From the NCBI RefSeq assembly GCF_900108335.1, contig NZ_FNVT01000013.1, positions 124,001 through 188,000 on the forward strand: a DNA stretch of 64,000 nucleotides, given 5' to 3'. The stretch is from Nonomuraea solani (GTDB lineage: Bacteria > Actinomycetota > Actinomycetes > Streptosporangiales > Streptosporangiaceae). The position numbers and the translations under genes were made by a program. This document shows positions 51,241 through 59,586 of the stretch, piece after piece (position 1 is the first letter of the stretch; each line of letters opens with the position of its first letter). The notes below the pieces were generated by a model. That model was not told the origin of the DNA. It was given only the letters and a program-made list of their open reading frames with translations, and ran no database searches.

Positions 51241-52875
51241 TCAGTCGCGGTCCCAGGCGTACGGGTCGACGTAGATGACGTGGCCGCCACGGTCGTCCGA
51301 CTCGTCCACGATGTCCTTGCGCGGTGGTCGCGGCGACGGGTCCGGCTCGGCCAGGCGCGGCCGGGCCTGGGCCAGGGTCTCCGCCTCCGCCGAGGCGTGC
51401 TCGTCCTGCCAGTCGTCCCTGATGACCGGGATCTCCTGCGTGTCGGCCTCGGTGGCGTCCATCCAGTGGCCGGGCAGCGGACGCGGGTCCGACTCGGCCA
51501 GCCCCACCTTGCTCGCCGCCTTGGCGATGGCCGCGCCCGCCTTGCGTACCGGAGCGGCGGCCTTATCGAGCGGCGCCCGGGCGCGCTTGTTGAGCAGCAG
51601 CAGGTTGGCCACGCCCGCGGAGATGCCCGCGGCCACGCCGACCTCGAGCGCCACCGACAGCGCCACCTCCCAGGGCGACGGCCCGATCGCGGCCAGCCGC
51701 CCGCCACCGATGGGCCCGCCGGACAGCGCCGCCAGCGCCCCCGCCACGAGCCCGGTCGAGACCCCGGTGAGGAACCCCCACAGCGGCGCGGCCTCATACG
51801 ACGGCGACGGCGAGATCCTCGCCACCATCACCCCGGCCACGGCCCCCGCCGCGAACGGGACCGCGATCACCGCCATCATCAACGCCGGCACCGGCCCGCT
51901 CTCCGGCAGTGCCCCCAGCAGCGGCAAGCTCGGCACCGTGCCGAGCTGCACCCCCGTGGGCGCGACCAGGGTGTCGGCGCCGATGGCGAACCCTGGCCCG
52001 GCGATATAGGAGAAGGCCCAGATGACGGCGTTGAGCAGGTAGAGCAGTTGCAGCAGCGCCAGCAGCACCCCGCCCACGAACCCGGGCGAGAGCACATCGG
52101 ACAGCTCCTTGACCTGCCCGAAGTTCAGGACGAACGCGATCAGCACCAGCGCGAGCCCGGCCACCAGCAGCACGGCCGTGGCGACGGCGGTGCCGACCGT
52201 CAGGGCGCGTACGCGCTCGGGCAGCAGGCGCAGCATCACCCGCCAGGGCCCGATCATCCGCGCCGTGGCCAGCGAGCCCGCCAGGAACGCCAGGACGAAG
52301 TGGCTGAGCAGCGCCTCGCCGATGAACGGCTGCGTGATCTCGTTGCTCGCCACGAGCGCGATCAGACCCGCCAGCAGCGCGTACGGGGCCGCCAGCGACA
52401 CCCCCGCCTGCACCACCACGACGAGCTGGGCCTTGCGCCGGGCCCCCGCCTGCTCCTTCGGGCTGTTCTTGGGCAGCCGGGCGGGCAGCCGCAGCCGCAG
52501 GTCGGCGTCGCGGGCCATCCATCGCCCGGCGCGGTAGAGCAGGACGGCGGGCAGGATCGTCAGCCCGAGGGGCAGCAACCCGACACGACCGCTGGGGATC
52601 GCGAACCCGGCGTGGTGAGCGGCCAGCCAGAGCTGCGCCGCCGTACGGAAGACGCCCGGCAATCCGGCGCCCAGCGTGCCGCGTGGCGCGGCGATCCAGC
52701 CGACCAGGGTGAGGGTGGTGAGGGCGGCCAGGCCGACGCCGAGCGTGACGGCGGCGGCCAGCATCCCTGACACCGGCAGCGGCCGTCTCGAATCGTCGTC
52801 GTCGCTCGAGACCCCGGGGAGCTTGCCGAGCACTGACCGGGGGGCAGCACGCAACTGGTCGAGAATCGCCGTCAC
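51241..52875 (-). CDS. PerM-like (DUF6350) polytopic membrane protein
   Basis: A 544-residue protein with about ten membrane helices and a charged cytoplasmic tail of about 100 residues (DDWQDEHASAEAETLAQARP and similar). It matches from memory the actinobacterial family called cell division protein PerM, whose mycobacterial member supports division in low Mg2+. It sits between purN and sucCD, its usual place. Start taken at GTG 52875 (V-T-A-I-L-D-Q); no good ribosome site, and the much longer upstream frame would run through the sucD terminator. Confidence 0.78.
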   Translation of the reverse strand: MTAILDQLRAAPRSVLGKLPGVSSDDDDSRRPLPVSGMLAAAVTLGVGLAALTTLTLVGWIAAPRGTLGAGLPGVFRTAAQLWLAAHHAGFAIPSGRVGLLPLGLTILPAVLLYRAGRWMARDADLRLRLPARLPKNSPKEQAGARRKAQLVVVVQAGVSLAAPYALLAGLIALVASNEITQPFIGEALLSHFVLAFLAGSLATARMIGPWRVMLRLLPERVRALTVGTAVATAVLLVAGLALVLIAFVLNFGQVKELSDVLSPGFVGGVLLALLQLLYLLNAVIWAFSYIAGPGFAIGADTLVAPTGVQLGTVPSLPLLGALPESGPVPALMMAVIAVPFAAGAVAGVMVARISPSPSYEAAPLWGFLTGVSTGLVAGALAALSGGPIGGGRLAAIGPSPWEVALSVALEVGVAAGISAGVANLLLLNKRARAPLDKAAAPVRKAGAAIAKAASKVGLAESDPRPLPGHWMDATEADTQEIPVIRDDWQDEHASAEAETLAQARPRLAEPDPSPRPPRKDIVDESDDRGGHVIYVDPYAWDRD

Positions 52876-52979
52876 AGTAGGCGATTTTCTCAAGGTTTCC
52901 CGACCAGCGCTTGGTTGACGCGCCGCTGGATGACTACTTTGTGCCCACTCCTCTGCCTTTCCTTGTGACGGGCGGCACA

Positions 52980-53015
52980 CGAAAGGGCCCCGCGTATGCA
53001 CACGGGGCCCTTTCG
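52980..53015. terminator. terminator downstream of sucD
   Basis: A perfect 13-bp stem, CGAAAGGGCCCCG (52980-52992) and its complement (53003-53015), lies 11 bases beyond the sucD stop on the minus strand. Confidence 0.85.
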
Positions 53016-53026
53016 GAAAGAAGCGG

Positions 53027-53902
53027 TCAGCGCGCCTGCATGATCTCGCGCATGAGGCGGGCCGTCTCGGAGGGGGTCTTGCCGACGCGGACGCCGACCT
53101 TCTCCAGGGCCTCCTTCTTGGCCTGCGCGGTGCCGGCCGAGCCGGACACGATGGCGCCGGCGTGGCCCATCGTCTTGCCCTCGGGGGCGGTGAAGCCCGC
53201 CACGTAGGCGACGACCGGCTTGCTGACGTGCTGCTCGATGTAGGCGGCCGCCCGCTCCTCGGCGTCGCCGCCGATCTCACCGATCATCACGATGGCGTCG
53301 GTGCCCGGGTCCTCCTGGAATGCCTGGAGGGCGTCGATGTGCGTGGTGCCGATGACGGGGTCGCCGCCGATGCCGACCGCGGTCGAGAAACCGAAGTCGC
53401 GCAGCTCGTACATGAGCTGGTAGGTCAGCGTGCCCGACTTCGAGACCAGGCCGATGCGGCCGGCGGTGGTGATGTCGGCGGGGATGATGCCGGCGTTGGA
53501 GGCGCCGGGCGAGGCGATGCCGGGGCAGTTGGGACCGATGATGCGGGTCTTGTTGCCCTTGTCGACGGCGTAGGCCCAGAACTCCGTGGAGTCGTGGACG
53601 GGCACGCCCTCGGTGATCACGACGACGAGCGGGATCTCGGCGTCGATGGCCTCCTTGACCGCGTCCTTGGTGAACGCCGGTGGCACGAACACGACCGACA
53701 CGTCGGCGCCGGTCTGCTCCATCGCCTCCTTGACCGTCCCGAACACGGGCAGGCCCTCGTGCGTGGTGCCGGCCTTGCGGGCGTTGACACCGCCCACGAC
53801 GCGGGCGCCGGAGGCGAGCATGCGGCGGGTGTGCTTGGTGCCCTCGCCGCCGGTCATGCCCTGAACGATGATCTTGCTGTTCTCAGTCAACCAGATGGCC
53901 AT
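53027..53902 (-). CDS. sucD: succinyl-CoA ligase alpha subunit
   Basis: A 291-residue CoA-binding subunit of succinyl-CoA synthetase. It has KIIVQGMTGGEGTKHTRRML, VIGPNCPGIASPG and the phospho-His motif GKTMGHAGAIVSG. It starts three bases after the sucC stop and is followed by a strong terminator, so sucC-sucD is a compact two-gene operon for substrate-level phosphorylation in the TCA cycle. Confidence 0.97.
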   Translation of the reverse strand: MAIWLTENSKIIVQGMTGGEGTKHTRRMLASGARVVGGVNARKAGTTHEGLPVFGTVKEAMEQTGADVSVVFVPPAFTKDAVKEAIDAEIPLVVVITEGVPVHDSTEFWAYAVDKGNKTRIIGPNCPGIASPGASNAGIIPADITTAGRIGLVSKSGTLTYQLMYELRDFGFSTAVGIGGDPVIGTTHIDALQAFQEDPGTDAIVMIGEIGGDAEERAAAYIEQHVSKPVVAYVAGFTAPEGKTMGHAGAIVSGSAGTAQAKKEALEKVGVRVGKTPSETARLMREIMQAR

Positions 53903-53905
53903 GGG

Positions 53906-55087
53906 TCACGCACCTACCGCAGCGAGCTCGGCGGCGCGCTTGGCCGCGTCGTCCATCGTGTCTACCAGCTCGACGCGCGGGAGCGCGGCGTCGGCCAGGA
54001 TCTGGCGCCCGAGCAGGGCGTTGTTGCCGTCGAGGCGGACCACCAGCGGGTGGGTCACGGCCTCGCCACGGCTTTCGAGCAGCTTGAACGCCGAGACGAT
54101 GCCGTTGGCGACGGCGTCGCAGGCGGTGATGCCGCCGAAGACGTTCACGAAGATCGACTTGACGCTCGGGTCGGAGAGGATGATCTCCAGGCCCGCGGCC
54201 ATGACCTCGGCCGAGGCGCCGCCGCCGATGTCGAGGAAGTTGGCGGGAGACGGCTTGCCGGGGAAGGCCTCACCGGCGTAGGCCACCACGTCGAGCGTGG
54301 ACATGACCAGGCCGGCGCCGTTGCCGATGATGCCGACGTTGCCCTCGAGCTTGACGTAGTTGAGGTCCTTCTCCTTGGCCTTGGCCTCGAGCGGGTCCTC
54401 GGCGGCCTTGTCGGCCAGGGCCTCGTGGTCGGCCTGGCGGAAGGAGGCGTTCTCGTCGAGCGTGACCTTGCCGTCAAGGGCCTTGACCTGGCCGTCGGCC
54501 GACAGGATCATCGGGTTGACCTCGACGAGCGTGGCGTCCTCGTCAACGAAGCAGCACCAGAGCTTCTCGATGAGCTCGGCGGCGCCGTCGAGCGACTTCT
54601 CGGGCAGGCCGCCGGCCACCGCGATCTCGCGGGCCTTCGCGCGGTCGATGCCGGTCAGCGCCGACACCGGCACCTTGGCGACCTTCTCGGGCGCGCTGTG
54701 GGCGACCTCTTCGATGTCCATGCCGCCCGCGGCGGAGCAGATGGCGAGGAAGGTACGGTTCGCGCGGTCGAGCAGGAAGGAGAAGTAGTATTCCTCCGCG
54801 ATCGCGCTGGCCTCCTCCACGAGCACCTTGTGGACCGTGTGGCCCTTGATGTCCATGCCGAGGATGGCCTCGGCCTTGCCGACGGCGTCGGCGGCGTCGT
54901 CGGCCACCTTCACGCCGCCCGCCTTGCCTCGGCCACCGGTCTTGACCTGGGCCTTGACGACAACGCGGCCAGTCAGCTGCTCAGCGGCCGACCGCACCTC
55001 CTCCACGGTGTGGGCGACGATGCCGCGTGGCACCGGGATGCCGTAGTCAGCGAAGAGCTCCTTCGCCTGATGTTCGAACAGGTCCAC
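53906..55087 (-). CDS. sucC: succinyl-CoA ligase beta subunit
   Basis: A 393-residue ATP-grasp subunit: VDLFEHQAKELFADYGIPVP, KAQVKTGGRGKAGGVK, EINP-type site as VEVNPMILS and GNGAGLVMSTLD. The GTG at 55087 with AAGGACGG upstream gives the normal family length; a frame extending 200 bases further upstream is not family-like. Partner of SucD. Confidence 0.96.
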   Translation of the reverse strand: MDLFEHQAKELFADYGIPVPRGIVAHTVEEVRSAAEQLTGRVVVKAQVKTGGRGKAGGVKVADDAADAVGKAEAILGMDIKGHTVHKVLVEEASAIAEEYYFSFLLDRANRTFLAICSAAGGMDIEEVAHSAPEKVAKVPVSALTGIDRAKAREIAVAGGLPEKSLDGAAELIEKLWCCFVDEDATLVEVNPMILSADGQVKALDGKVTLDENASFRQADHEALADKAAEDPLEAKAKEKDLNYVKLEGNVGIIGNGAGLVMSTLDVVAYAGEAFPGKPSPANFLDIGGGASAEVMAAGLEIILSDPSVKSIFVNVFGGITACDAVANGIVSAFKLLESRGEAVTHPLVVRLDGNNALLGRQILADAALPRVELVDTMDDAAKRAAELAAVGA

Positions 55088-55434
55088 GAGGGTCCGTCCT
55101 TGCTTATCCGACTGATGTTCGACGGCCCGGTCAACTGCGCTGACGGTCGCGTCCGCTCGCCGCTCGGTAGCGTCGTTCCTCGCTCTCTCACGGCGAGCTC
55201 CTGCGTTCAGGGGTGCGTGCCGGGCGTTTCCGCCAGTGAAGCCTAGCCCGAAGCTTGACCTGCCCAGGTCATCGGGTAGCGGTTCTCCCACTATGTGACG
55301 GTGATCTCACTTCTCCAGGACGGCCCCTGCACGGAAATTGCACCGATTAGACGCCGTACGCACCGATGCTCGATATAACTTCGTGATCTTCTATCGGCAA
55401 ACTTAGCCCCTCTTCTTTGCATCAAAGGAAACCT

Positions 55435-56229
55435 ATGAAGCGAATTCTCGCAGGCCTGGCGCTGGCGTCGTCGGCCGCGCTCATCACGGCCACGCCCGCG
55501 CAGGCCGCGCCGGCGGATCCGTCGAAGGCATTGAAAAAGCAGTACGTGGCCGGACACGGAGTGCGATTCTCGGAAGCCGTTCGTACACGGTCGGACGGGA
55601 AAACGACCGCCATCCTGAGCAGGACCGGCACGCTGGAGTTCGGCAAAAAGGGTGTCGTCGCCGGCGAAGTGCGCGCCAAGGGCGCGAAATCCGCGTTCGT
55701 GCCGCCCCGGATGATCGTGGTGGGCGGCAGCAGCTACGCCCAGGGCGACGTGTTCAGCCAGGACCTGCCCGAGGGCAAGAAGTGGGTGCGCTACCCGGGG
55801 CAGGCCGACCCGCGCCTCAGCGGCCAGCCGCTCGACATCTTCGAGCCCAAGGTGCTGAAGACGCTCGTCTCGCAGGCCAAGAGCTTCAAGGGCGGGACGT
55901 ACCGGGGCTCGATCAGCTTCGGCACGATGTCCAAGCTCTACGGCGAGACCGTCGACAAGAAGCTGAGCAAGATCAAGATCTCCTACGCGCTCGGGGTCGA
56001 CTCCAAGGGCCTGGTCACGGGGATTCGCAGCGAATACACGCTGGACTTCGGCATCCTCGGGAAGAGCACGTCGGCCATCAGCACCCGTTTCACGGGCTGG
56101 GGCGCCAAGATCACGATCAAGGCTCCGCCCGCGGACGAAGTGATCGACTTCGACGACCTCGGGTCCGACTCCTCGGTGCCGCAGGAAATCCCGGACGGCT
56201 CGCTGAACTCGTTCGGCGGCGCCCGCTAG
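55435..56229 (+). CDS. secreted protein, tandem paralog 1 (LprG/LolA-like fold possible)
   Basis: A 264-residue exported protein with a Sec signal (MKRILAGLALASSAA...AQA-AP), no lipobox Cys. The mature part shares with the next two genes the blocks QYVAGHGVRFSE, SRTGTLEFGKKGVVAGEV, LPEGKKWVRYPG, SGQPLDIFEPKVLKTLVSQA and FTGWGAKITIKAPPADEVID. The fold suggested by alternating strands resembles LppX/LprAFG or LolA carriers, but that is inference. AAAGGA lies six bases before the ATG. First of three tandem copies; function unknown. Confidence 0.75.
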   Translation: MKRILAGLALASSAALITATPAQAAPADPSKALKKQYVAGHGVRFSEAVRTRSDGKTTAILSRTGTLEFGKKGVVAGEVRAKGAKSAFVPPRMIVVGGSSYAQGDVFSQDLPEGKKWVRYPGQADPRLSGQPLDIFEPKVLKTLVSQAKSFKGGTYRGSISFGTMSKLYGETVDKKLSKIKISYALGVDSKGLVTGIRSEYTLDFGILGKSTSAISTRFTGWGAKITIKAPPADEVIDFDDLGSDSSVPQEIPDGSLNSFGGAR

Positions 56230-56277
56230 GCCTTGAGCCTCACCAGTTTTCCCCCTCAACACTTAAGGAACTTCCGC

Positions 56278-57135
56278 ATGAAGCGAATCCTGACGGGCGT
56301 GGCGTTAGCCACGACCGCCGCGCTGATGACCGCCACCCCCGCCCTGGCCGCCGCGCCCAAGGACCCGGTGGTCGCCGTCAAGAAGCAGTACGTCGCCGGC
56401 AAGGGCGTGAAGTTCACCGAGCGCACCACCATCATCGACGGCGTGACCCGTCAGATCTTCGTCCGGCGCACCGGCACCCTGCAGTTCGGCAAGTCGGGGA
56501 TCGCGGCCTCGGACATCACCGGCAAGTTCAACATCAACCTGAGCGACCTGGGCGAGCTGCCCGAGGGCGAGACCGGTGACATGCTCAAGGCGATGGCCAC
56601 CAAGGAGCGCACGGTCAGGGTCGGCACCACGTCGTACCTGTCCGGTGGCATCTGGGCGAGCATGCTGCCCGAGGGCGAGACCTGGTTCAAGGCCGCCAAG
56701 GGCCCGACCGGCGGTCTGACCGGCACCTTCGGCCAGCCCCTGAACCTGGCCGAGGCCGCGACGCTGAAGACCCTGCTCAAGGGCGCCAAGGCGAGCGGCA
56801 GCAGCTACGCGGGCAAGACCAAGGTGGGCGACGTCTGGAAGGCCTCGCCCTGGCTGCGGGCCAGCCTGCTCGGCAAGCCGTCCGCCAAGGCGCTGAAGAG
56901 CTCGTTCTCCTGGAAGATCACCGTGAACGCGGCCGGCCTGCCGACGCGCCTGGTGACGACGTTCCCCGGGTCCGTCCTCGGGGGCGATGGCAGCATCAGC
57001 GTCGACACGCGGTACTCCGGCTGGGGTGGCGCCGTGTCCATCAAGGCGCCGACCGACGAGGTCGCGGACAAGTTCGAGAACGGCGAGGACGACCTCTCCA
57101 ACCTGAACATCCCGCTGGGCAGCCTGGCCGGCTGA
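56278..57135 (+). CDS. secreted protein, tandem paralog 2
   Basis: A 285-residue paralog of the preceding protein with signal MKRILTGVALATTAALMTAT and the same blocks: KQYVAGKGVKFTERT, RRTGTLQFGKSGIAASDI, LPEGETWFKAAKG, TGTFGQPLNLAEAATLKTLL, YSGWGGAVSIKAPTDEVAD. About 20 residues longer, mainly an insertion after the first strand pair. AAGGAA before the ATG; 48 bases after the previous stop. It probably shares a transcript with paralog 1. Function unknown. Confidence 0.75.
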   Translation: MKRILTGVALATTAALMTATPALAAAPKDPVVAVKKQYVAGKGVKFTERTTIIDGVTRQIFVRRTGTLQFGKSGIAASDITGKFNINLSDLGELPEGETGDMLKAMATKERTVRVGTTSYLSGGIWASMLPEGETWFKAAKGPTGGLTGTFGQPLNLAEAATLKTLLKGAKASGSSYAGKTKVGDVWKASPWLRASLLGKPSAKALKSSFSWKITVNAAGLPTRLVTTFPGSVLGGDGSISVDTRYSGWGGAVSIKAPTDEVADKFENGEDDLSNLNIPLGSLAG

Positions 57136-57150
57136 TCCTGCGTTTTCCAG

Positions 57151-57178
57151 CCCTCTCCCACCGGCCGGTGGGAGGGGG
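57151..57178 (+). terminator. hairpin with T-rich tail between paralogs 2 and 3
   Basis: CTCCCACCGG (57155-57164) and CCGGTGGGAG (57165-57174) form a perfect palindrome that can extend by four weaker pairs, followed by a CT-rich tract. It would end or attenuate the message before paralog 3. Confidence 0.6.
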
Positions 57179-57203
57179 CTTCTCTCTCTTGTCAAGGACG
57201 AAC

Positions 57204-57971
57204 ATGAAGCGAGTACTGGCGGCCGCGGTGGCCGCCGCGGCCCTGCTCGGCGCCTCGCCGGCGCAGGCGGTCGCGCCCAAGGACCCGGTGCAGGCCGTGA
57301 AGAGCCGGTTCGCCCCGGGGCACGGTGTCAAGATCTCCGAGATCAACCTGATAGGGAAGTCCTCCATAAAGCTCAAGGGCACCTATGGGTTCGGCAGGTC
57401 GGGCGTCGTCGCCGCCGACCTGTCCTTCACCAGCGATATCTTTTCCCGCAAGTCATCCACCCTGAAGATCCGCACGGTGGGCAAGTACGCCTACATGAGC
57501 AGCGACGACGTCGACCTCCGCCTGCCGGAAGGCAAGACGTGGATCCGCATGAAGGGCGGCGGCCGGGCGGCCATTTCCTCCCAGCCTGTCGATCTCTTCC
57601 GGCCTCCGCAGCTCAAGGCCCTGCTCTCTCACGCGGGCTCCGTACGGGACGGCGTCCACCGCGGCACCCTCACCGACAGGCAGGCGCGCAAGGTCAGCGA
57701 CGGCAGGGGCCACGATGGGTTCGGCTTCCGGTTGAGCACCGACGCCAGCGGTCTGCCGACCCGTCTGTACACCACGGACAAGGAGTCGATCTCGAAGGCG
57801 GCGGAGTACACCGACACCAGGTACACCGCCTGGGGCCACGAGGTCACGATCGCGCCCCCGCCCGACCACGAGGTGATCGACGAGGACGCGGTGGCGGACG
57901 CCATTGTGGACGAGCTGCTCGATGAGCTCAAGGTGATCCCCAACGAGGCGCTCGGCTCCCAGGGCCGGTAG
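57204..57971 (+). CDS. secreted protein, tandem paralog 3
   Basis: A 255-residue, more diverged paralog: signal MKRVLAAAVAAAALLGASPA, then APKDPVQAVKSRFAPGHGVK, GRSGVVAADLSF, LPEGKTWIRMKGG, SQPVDLFRPPQLKALLSHAG and TAWGHEVTIAPPPDHEVIDE. The acidic C-terminus (DEDAVADAIVDELLDELK) is longer than in the others. AAGGACG precedes the ATG. It may be expressed separately because of the upstream hairpin. Function unknown. Confidence 0.72.
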   Translation: MKRVLAAAVAAAALLGASPAQAVAPKDPVQAVKSRFAPGHGVKISEINLIGKSSIKLKGTYGFGRSGVVAADLSFTSDIFSRKSSTLKIRTVGKYAYMSSDDVDLRLPEGKTWIRMKGGGRAAISSQPVDLFRPPQLKALLSHAGSVRDGVHRGTLTDRQARKVSDGRGHDGFGFRLSTDASGLPTRLYTTDKESISKAAEYTDTRYTAWGHEVTIAPPPDHEVIDEDAVADAIVDELLDELKVIPNEALGSQGR

Positions 57972-57977
57972 CCCCGA

Positions 57978-58955
57978 TCAGCCCAGGCGTGATTCCCGCA
58001 GGCTCGCCCACTCCAGGGAGTGCCTGATGCCCTCCTCGATCGAGTATCGGGCCCGCCAGCCGAGCAGGCGGTGGGCCCGGTCGCTGCGGGTGTAGGCGCC
58101 GGCCACGTCGCCAGGGCGGGCGGGGGCCTCGACGACCTCGATCGGGCGGTCCACGACCCGGTTGAACGCCTCGGCCAGCTCGCGGACGGTGGTGCCGGCG
58201 CCGGTGCCGAGGTTGATCACGTCGGCGTCCAGCTCGTCGAACCGCCGCAGGGCCGCGACGTGGGCGGCGGCCAGGTCCCAGACGTGGACGTAGTCGCGGA
58301 TGCCGGTGCCGTCGCTGGTCGGGTAGTCGGTGCCGGTGATCTGGAAGGGGACGCCGTCCTCGTACGCGCCGATCATCTTGCCGAGGGCGTGACTGGGACG
58401 GCGGAGCTGCAGGCCGGTGCGCATCTGGGGGTCGGCGCCGATGGGGTTGAAGTAGCGCAGCGAGAGGATCTTGATGGGGCGGGTGGCGGTGATGTCGGCG
58501 AACATGGCCTCGCACACCGCCTTGGTGCGGGCGTACGGGCTCTGGGGGTCCAGGGGGGACTCCTCGGTCACCGTGTGGTCGTCGCCCGTGCGGTAGATGG
58601 ACGCCGAGGAGCTGAAGATCATCCGGGTGCGGCCGTTGCGGAGCAGATGGTCGACGAACTCGAGGCTTTTGGCGACGTTCGCGCGGTAGTAGCCGACGGG
58701 GTCGGCGACGGAATCGGGGACCACGATGAGGGCCGCGCAGTGAATGACGGCGGCTATATCGGGATTTTCCGCAAATATCTTGTCAATCAGCGGGCCGTCG
58801 CTGATATCGCCTTCATAGAAGACCCGGCCCTCGGCGAACTCGCGCCGCCCTGTCACGAGACTGTCCAGAATCACGGGGTCGATCCCGGCGTCCAGGCACG
58901 CCGACGCGACCGTGCTTCCGATATAGCCCGCCCCACCAGTAATCAAAACACGCAT
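57978..58955 (-). CDS. galE: UDP-glucose 4-epimerase (second copy)
   Basis: A 325-residue GalE-like epimerase: VLITGGAGYIGSTVAS, Ser in FSSSASIY, Tyr/Lys in SPYARTKAVCE, SLRYFNPIGADP and YVHVWDLAAAHV. Compared with the copy at 19924-20871 it has YART rather than YGAS at the active site and a different loop at residues 60-80, so substrate preference may differ (other UDP-hexoses). Converges on paralog 3 with a 6-base gap. Confidence 0.87.
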   Translation of the reverse strand: MRVLITGGAGYIGSTVASACLDAGIDPVILDSLVTGRREFAEGRVFYEGDISDGPLIDKIFAENPDIAAVIHCAALIVVPDSVADPVGYYRANVAKSLEFVDHLLRNGRTRMIFSSSASIYRTGDDHTVTEESPLDPQSPYARTKAVCEAMFADITATRPIKILSLRYFNPIGADPQMRTGLQLRRPSHALGKMIGAYEDGVPFQITGTDYPTSDGTGIRDYVHVWDLAAAHVAALRRFDELDADVINLGTGAGTTVRELAEAFNRVVDRPIEVVEAPARPGDVAGAYTRSDRAHRLLGWRARYSIEEGIRHSLEWASLRESRLG

Positions 58956-59586
58956 CCCCGAAGCCTAATGGCTCCGCCGTGATTACCCATCTGTTACTGC
59001 CGTCTCCTATGAACACCCATCTGTTACGGCTCCGCCCCGCCCCGGCCACCCGCCGCACCTTGGCTGAGGACCTTCCAGGGACACGGCCTCTGACCCTTCA
59101 GTGGCGCGCCGCCGCTACGAAGCGCACAGTGGGCCGGGCTCCGTGGCCAAAAGCCGTACCGGCATGGACGCTCTTGACCCGAAGCCGGATCCGTCGGAGC
59201 ACCCGCCACCCACCACCACCGGCCCCACACCACCACAGGACCACCACCCCCTCCCCACCCCACGGGACCACAGGCCCCTCCCACCACAGGACCACCGAAC
59301 TCTCTCCCCCCCGGGGCCACAGGAGCCCCGGGCCTCCGGGCCCCCGGGCCCCCGGGCCTCCGGGCCTCCGGGCCTCCGGGCCTCCGGGCCTCCGGGCCTC
59401 CGGGCCTCCGGGCCCACGCCATCACCCGGACCAGCGGCCCCACCATGGCCGGATCGCCGGGACCGCCCAACCCTTGGCCTCCGCCCGGCCACCGGACCGC
59501 CGGATCGGCACGCCTGCAAGCGCTTTCCCGACCTTGTCGTACCCCCGGTCTGGTCTTGTCGGCTTTGGCGTGCGACATTTCCTGAT
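58956..59586. other. non-coding spacer with CCACCACAGG words and an 8-bp minisatellite
   Basis: A 631-base divergent spacer between galE and the GCS2-type ligase. It is Pro-codon-like and strongly C-biased on the plus strand (59200-59420), with repeated CCACCACAGGACCACC words before the minisatellite. Long frames cross it on both strands but reflect base bias, not protein families. I see no terminator, operator or RNA gene. Confidence 0.5.
59330..59417. repeat. 8-bp tandem repeat, 11 units
   Basis: Eleven head-to-tail units of GGGCCTCC, with GGGCCCCC at units 2-3 and GGGCCCAC at the end. Because eight is not a multiple of three, every frame reads the same eight-residue cycle (collagen-like RASGPPGL on one strand), which creates misleading long open frames. 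Confidence 0.9.

Noticed and set aside
59330..59417. 8-bp tandem repeat as a CRISPR array or collagen-like gene
   Set aside because: Units are contiguous with no spacers; the collagen-like frame results from the period and is not joined to any real gene start.
59101..59586. N-terminal extension of about 160 residues on the GCS2-type ligase
   Set aside because: It consists of the minisatellite and Pro-rich non-family sequence; homologues remembered start at the MGRDVP position.
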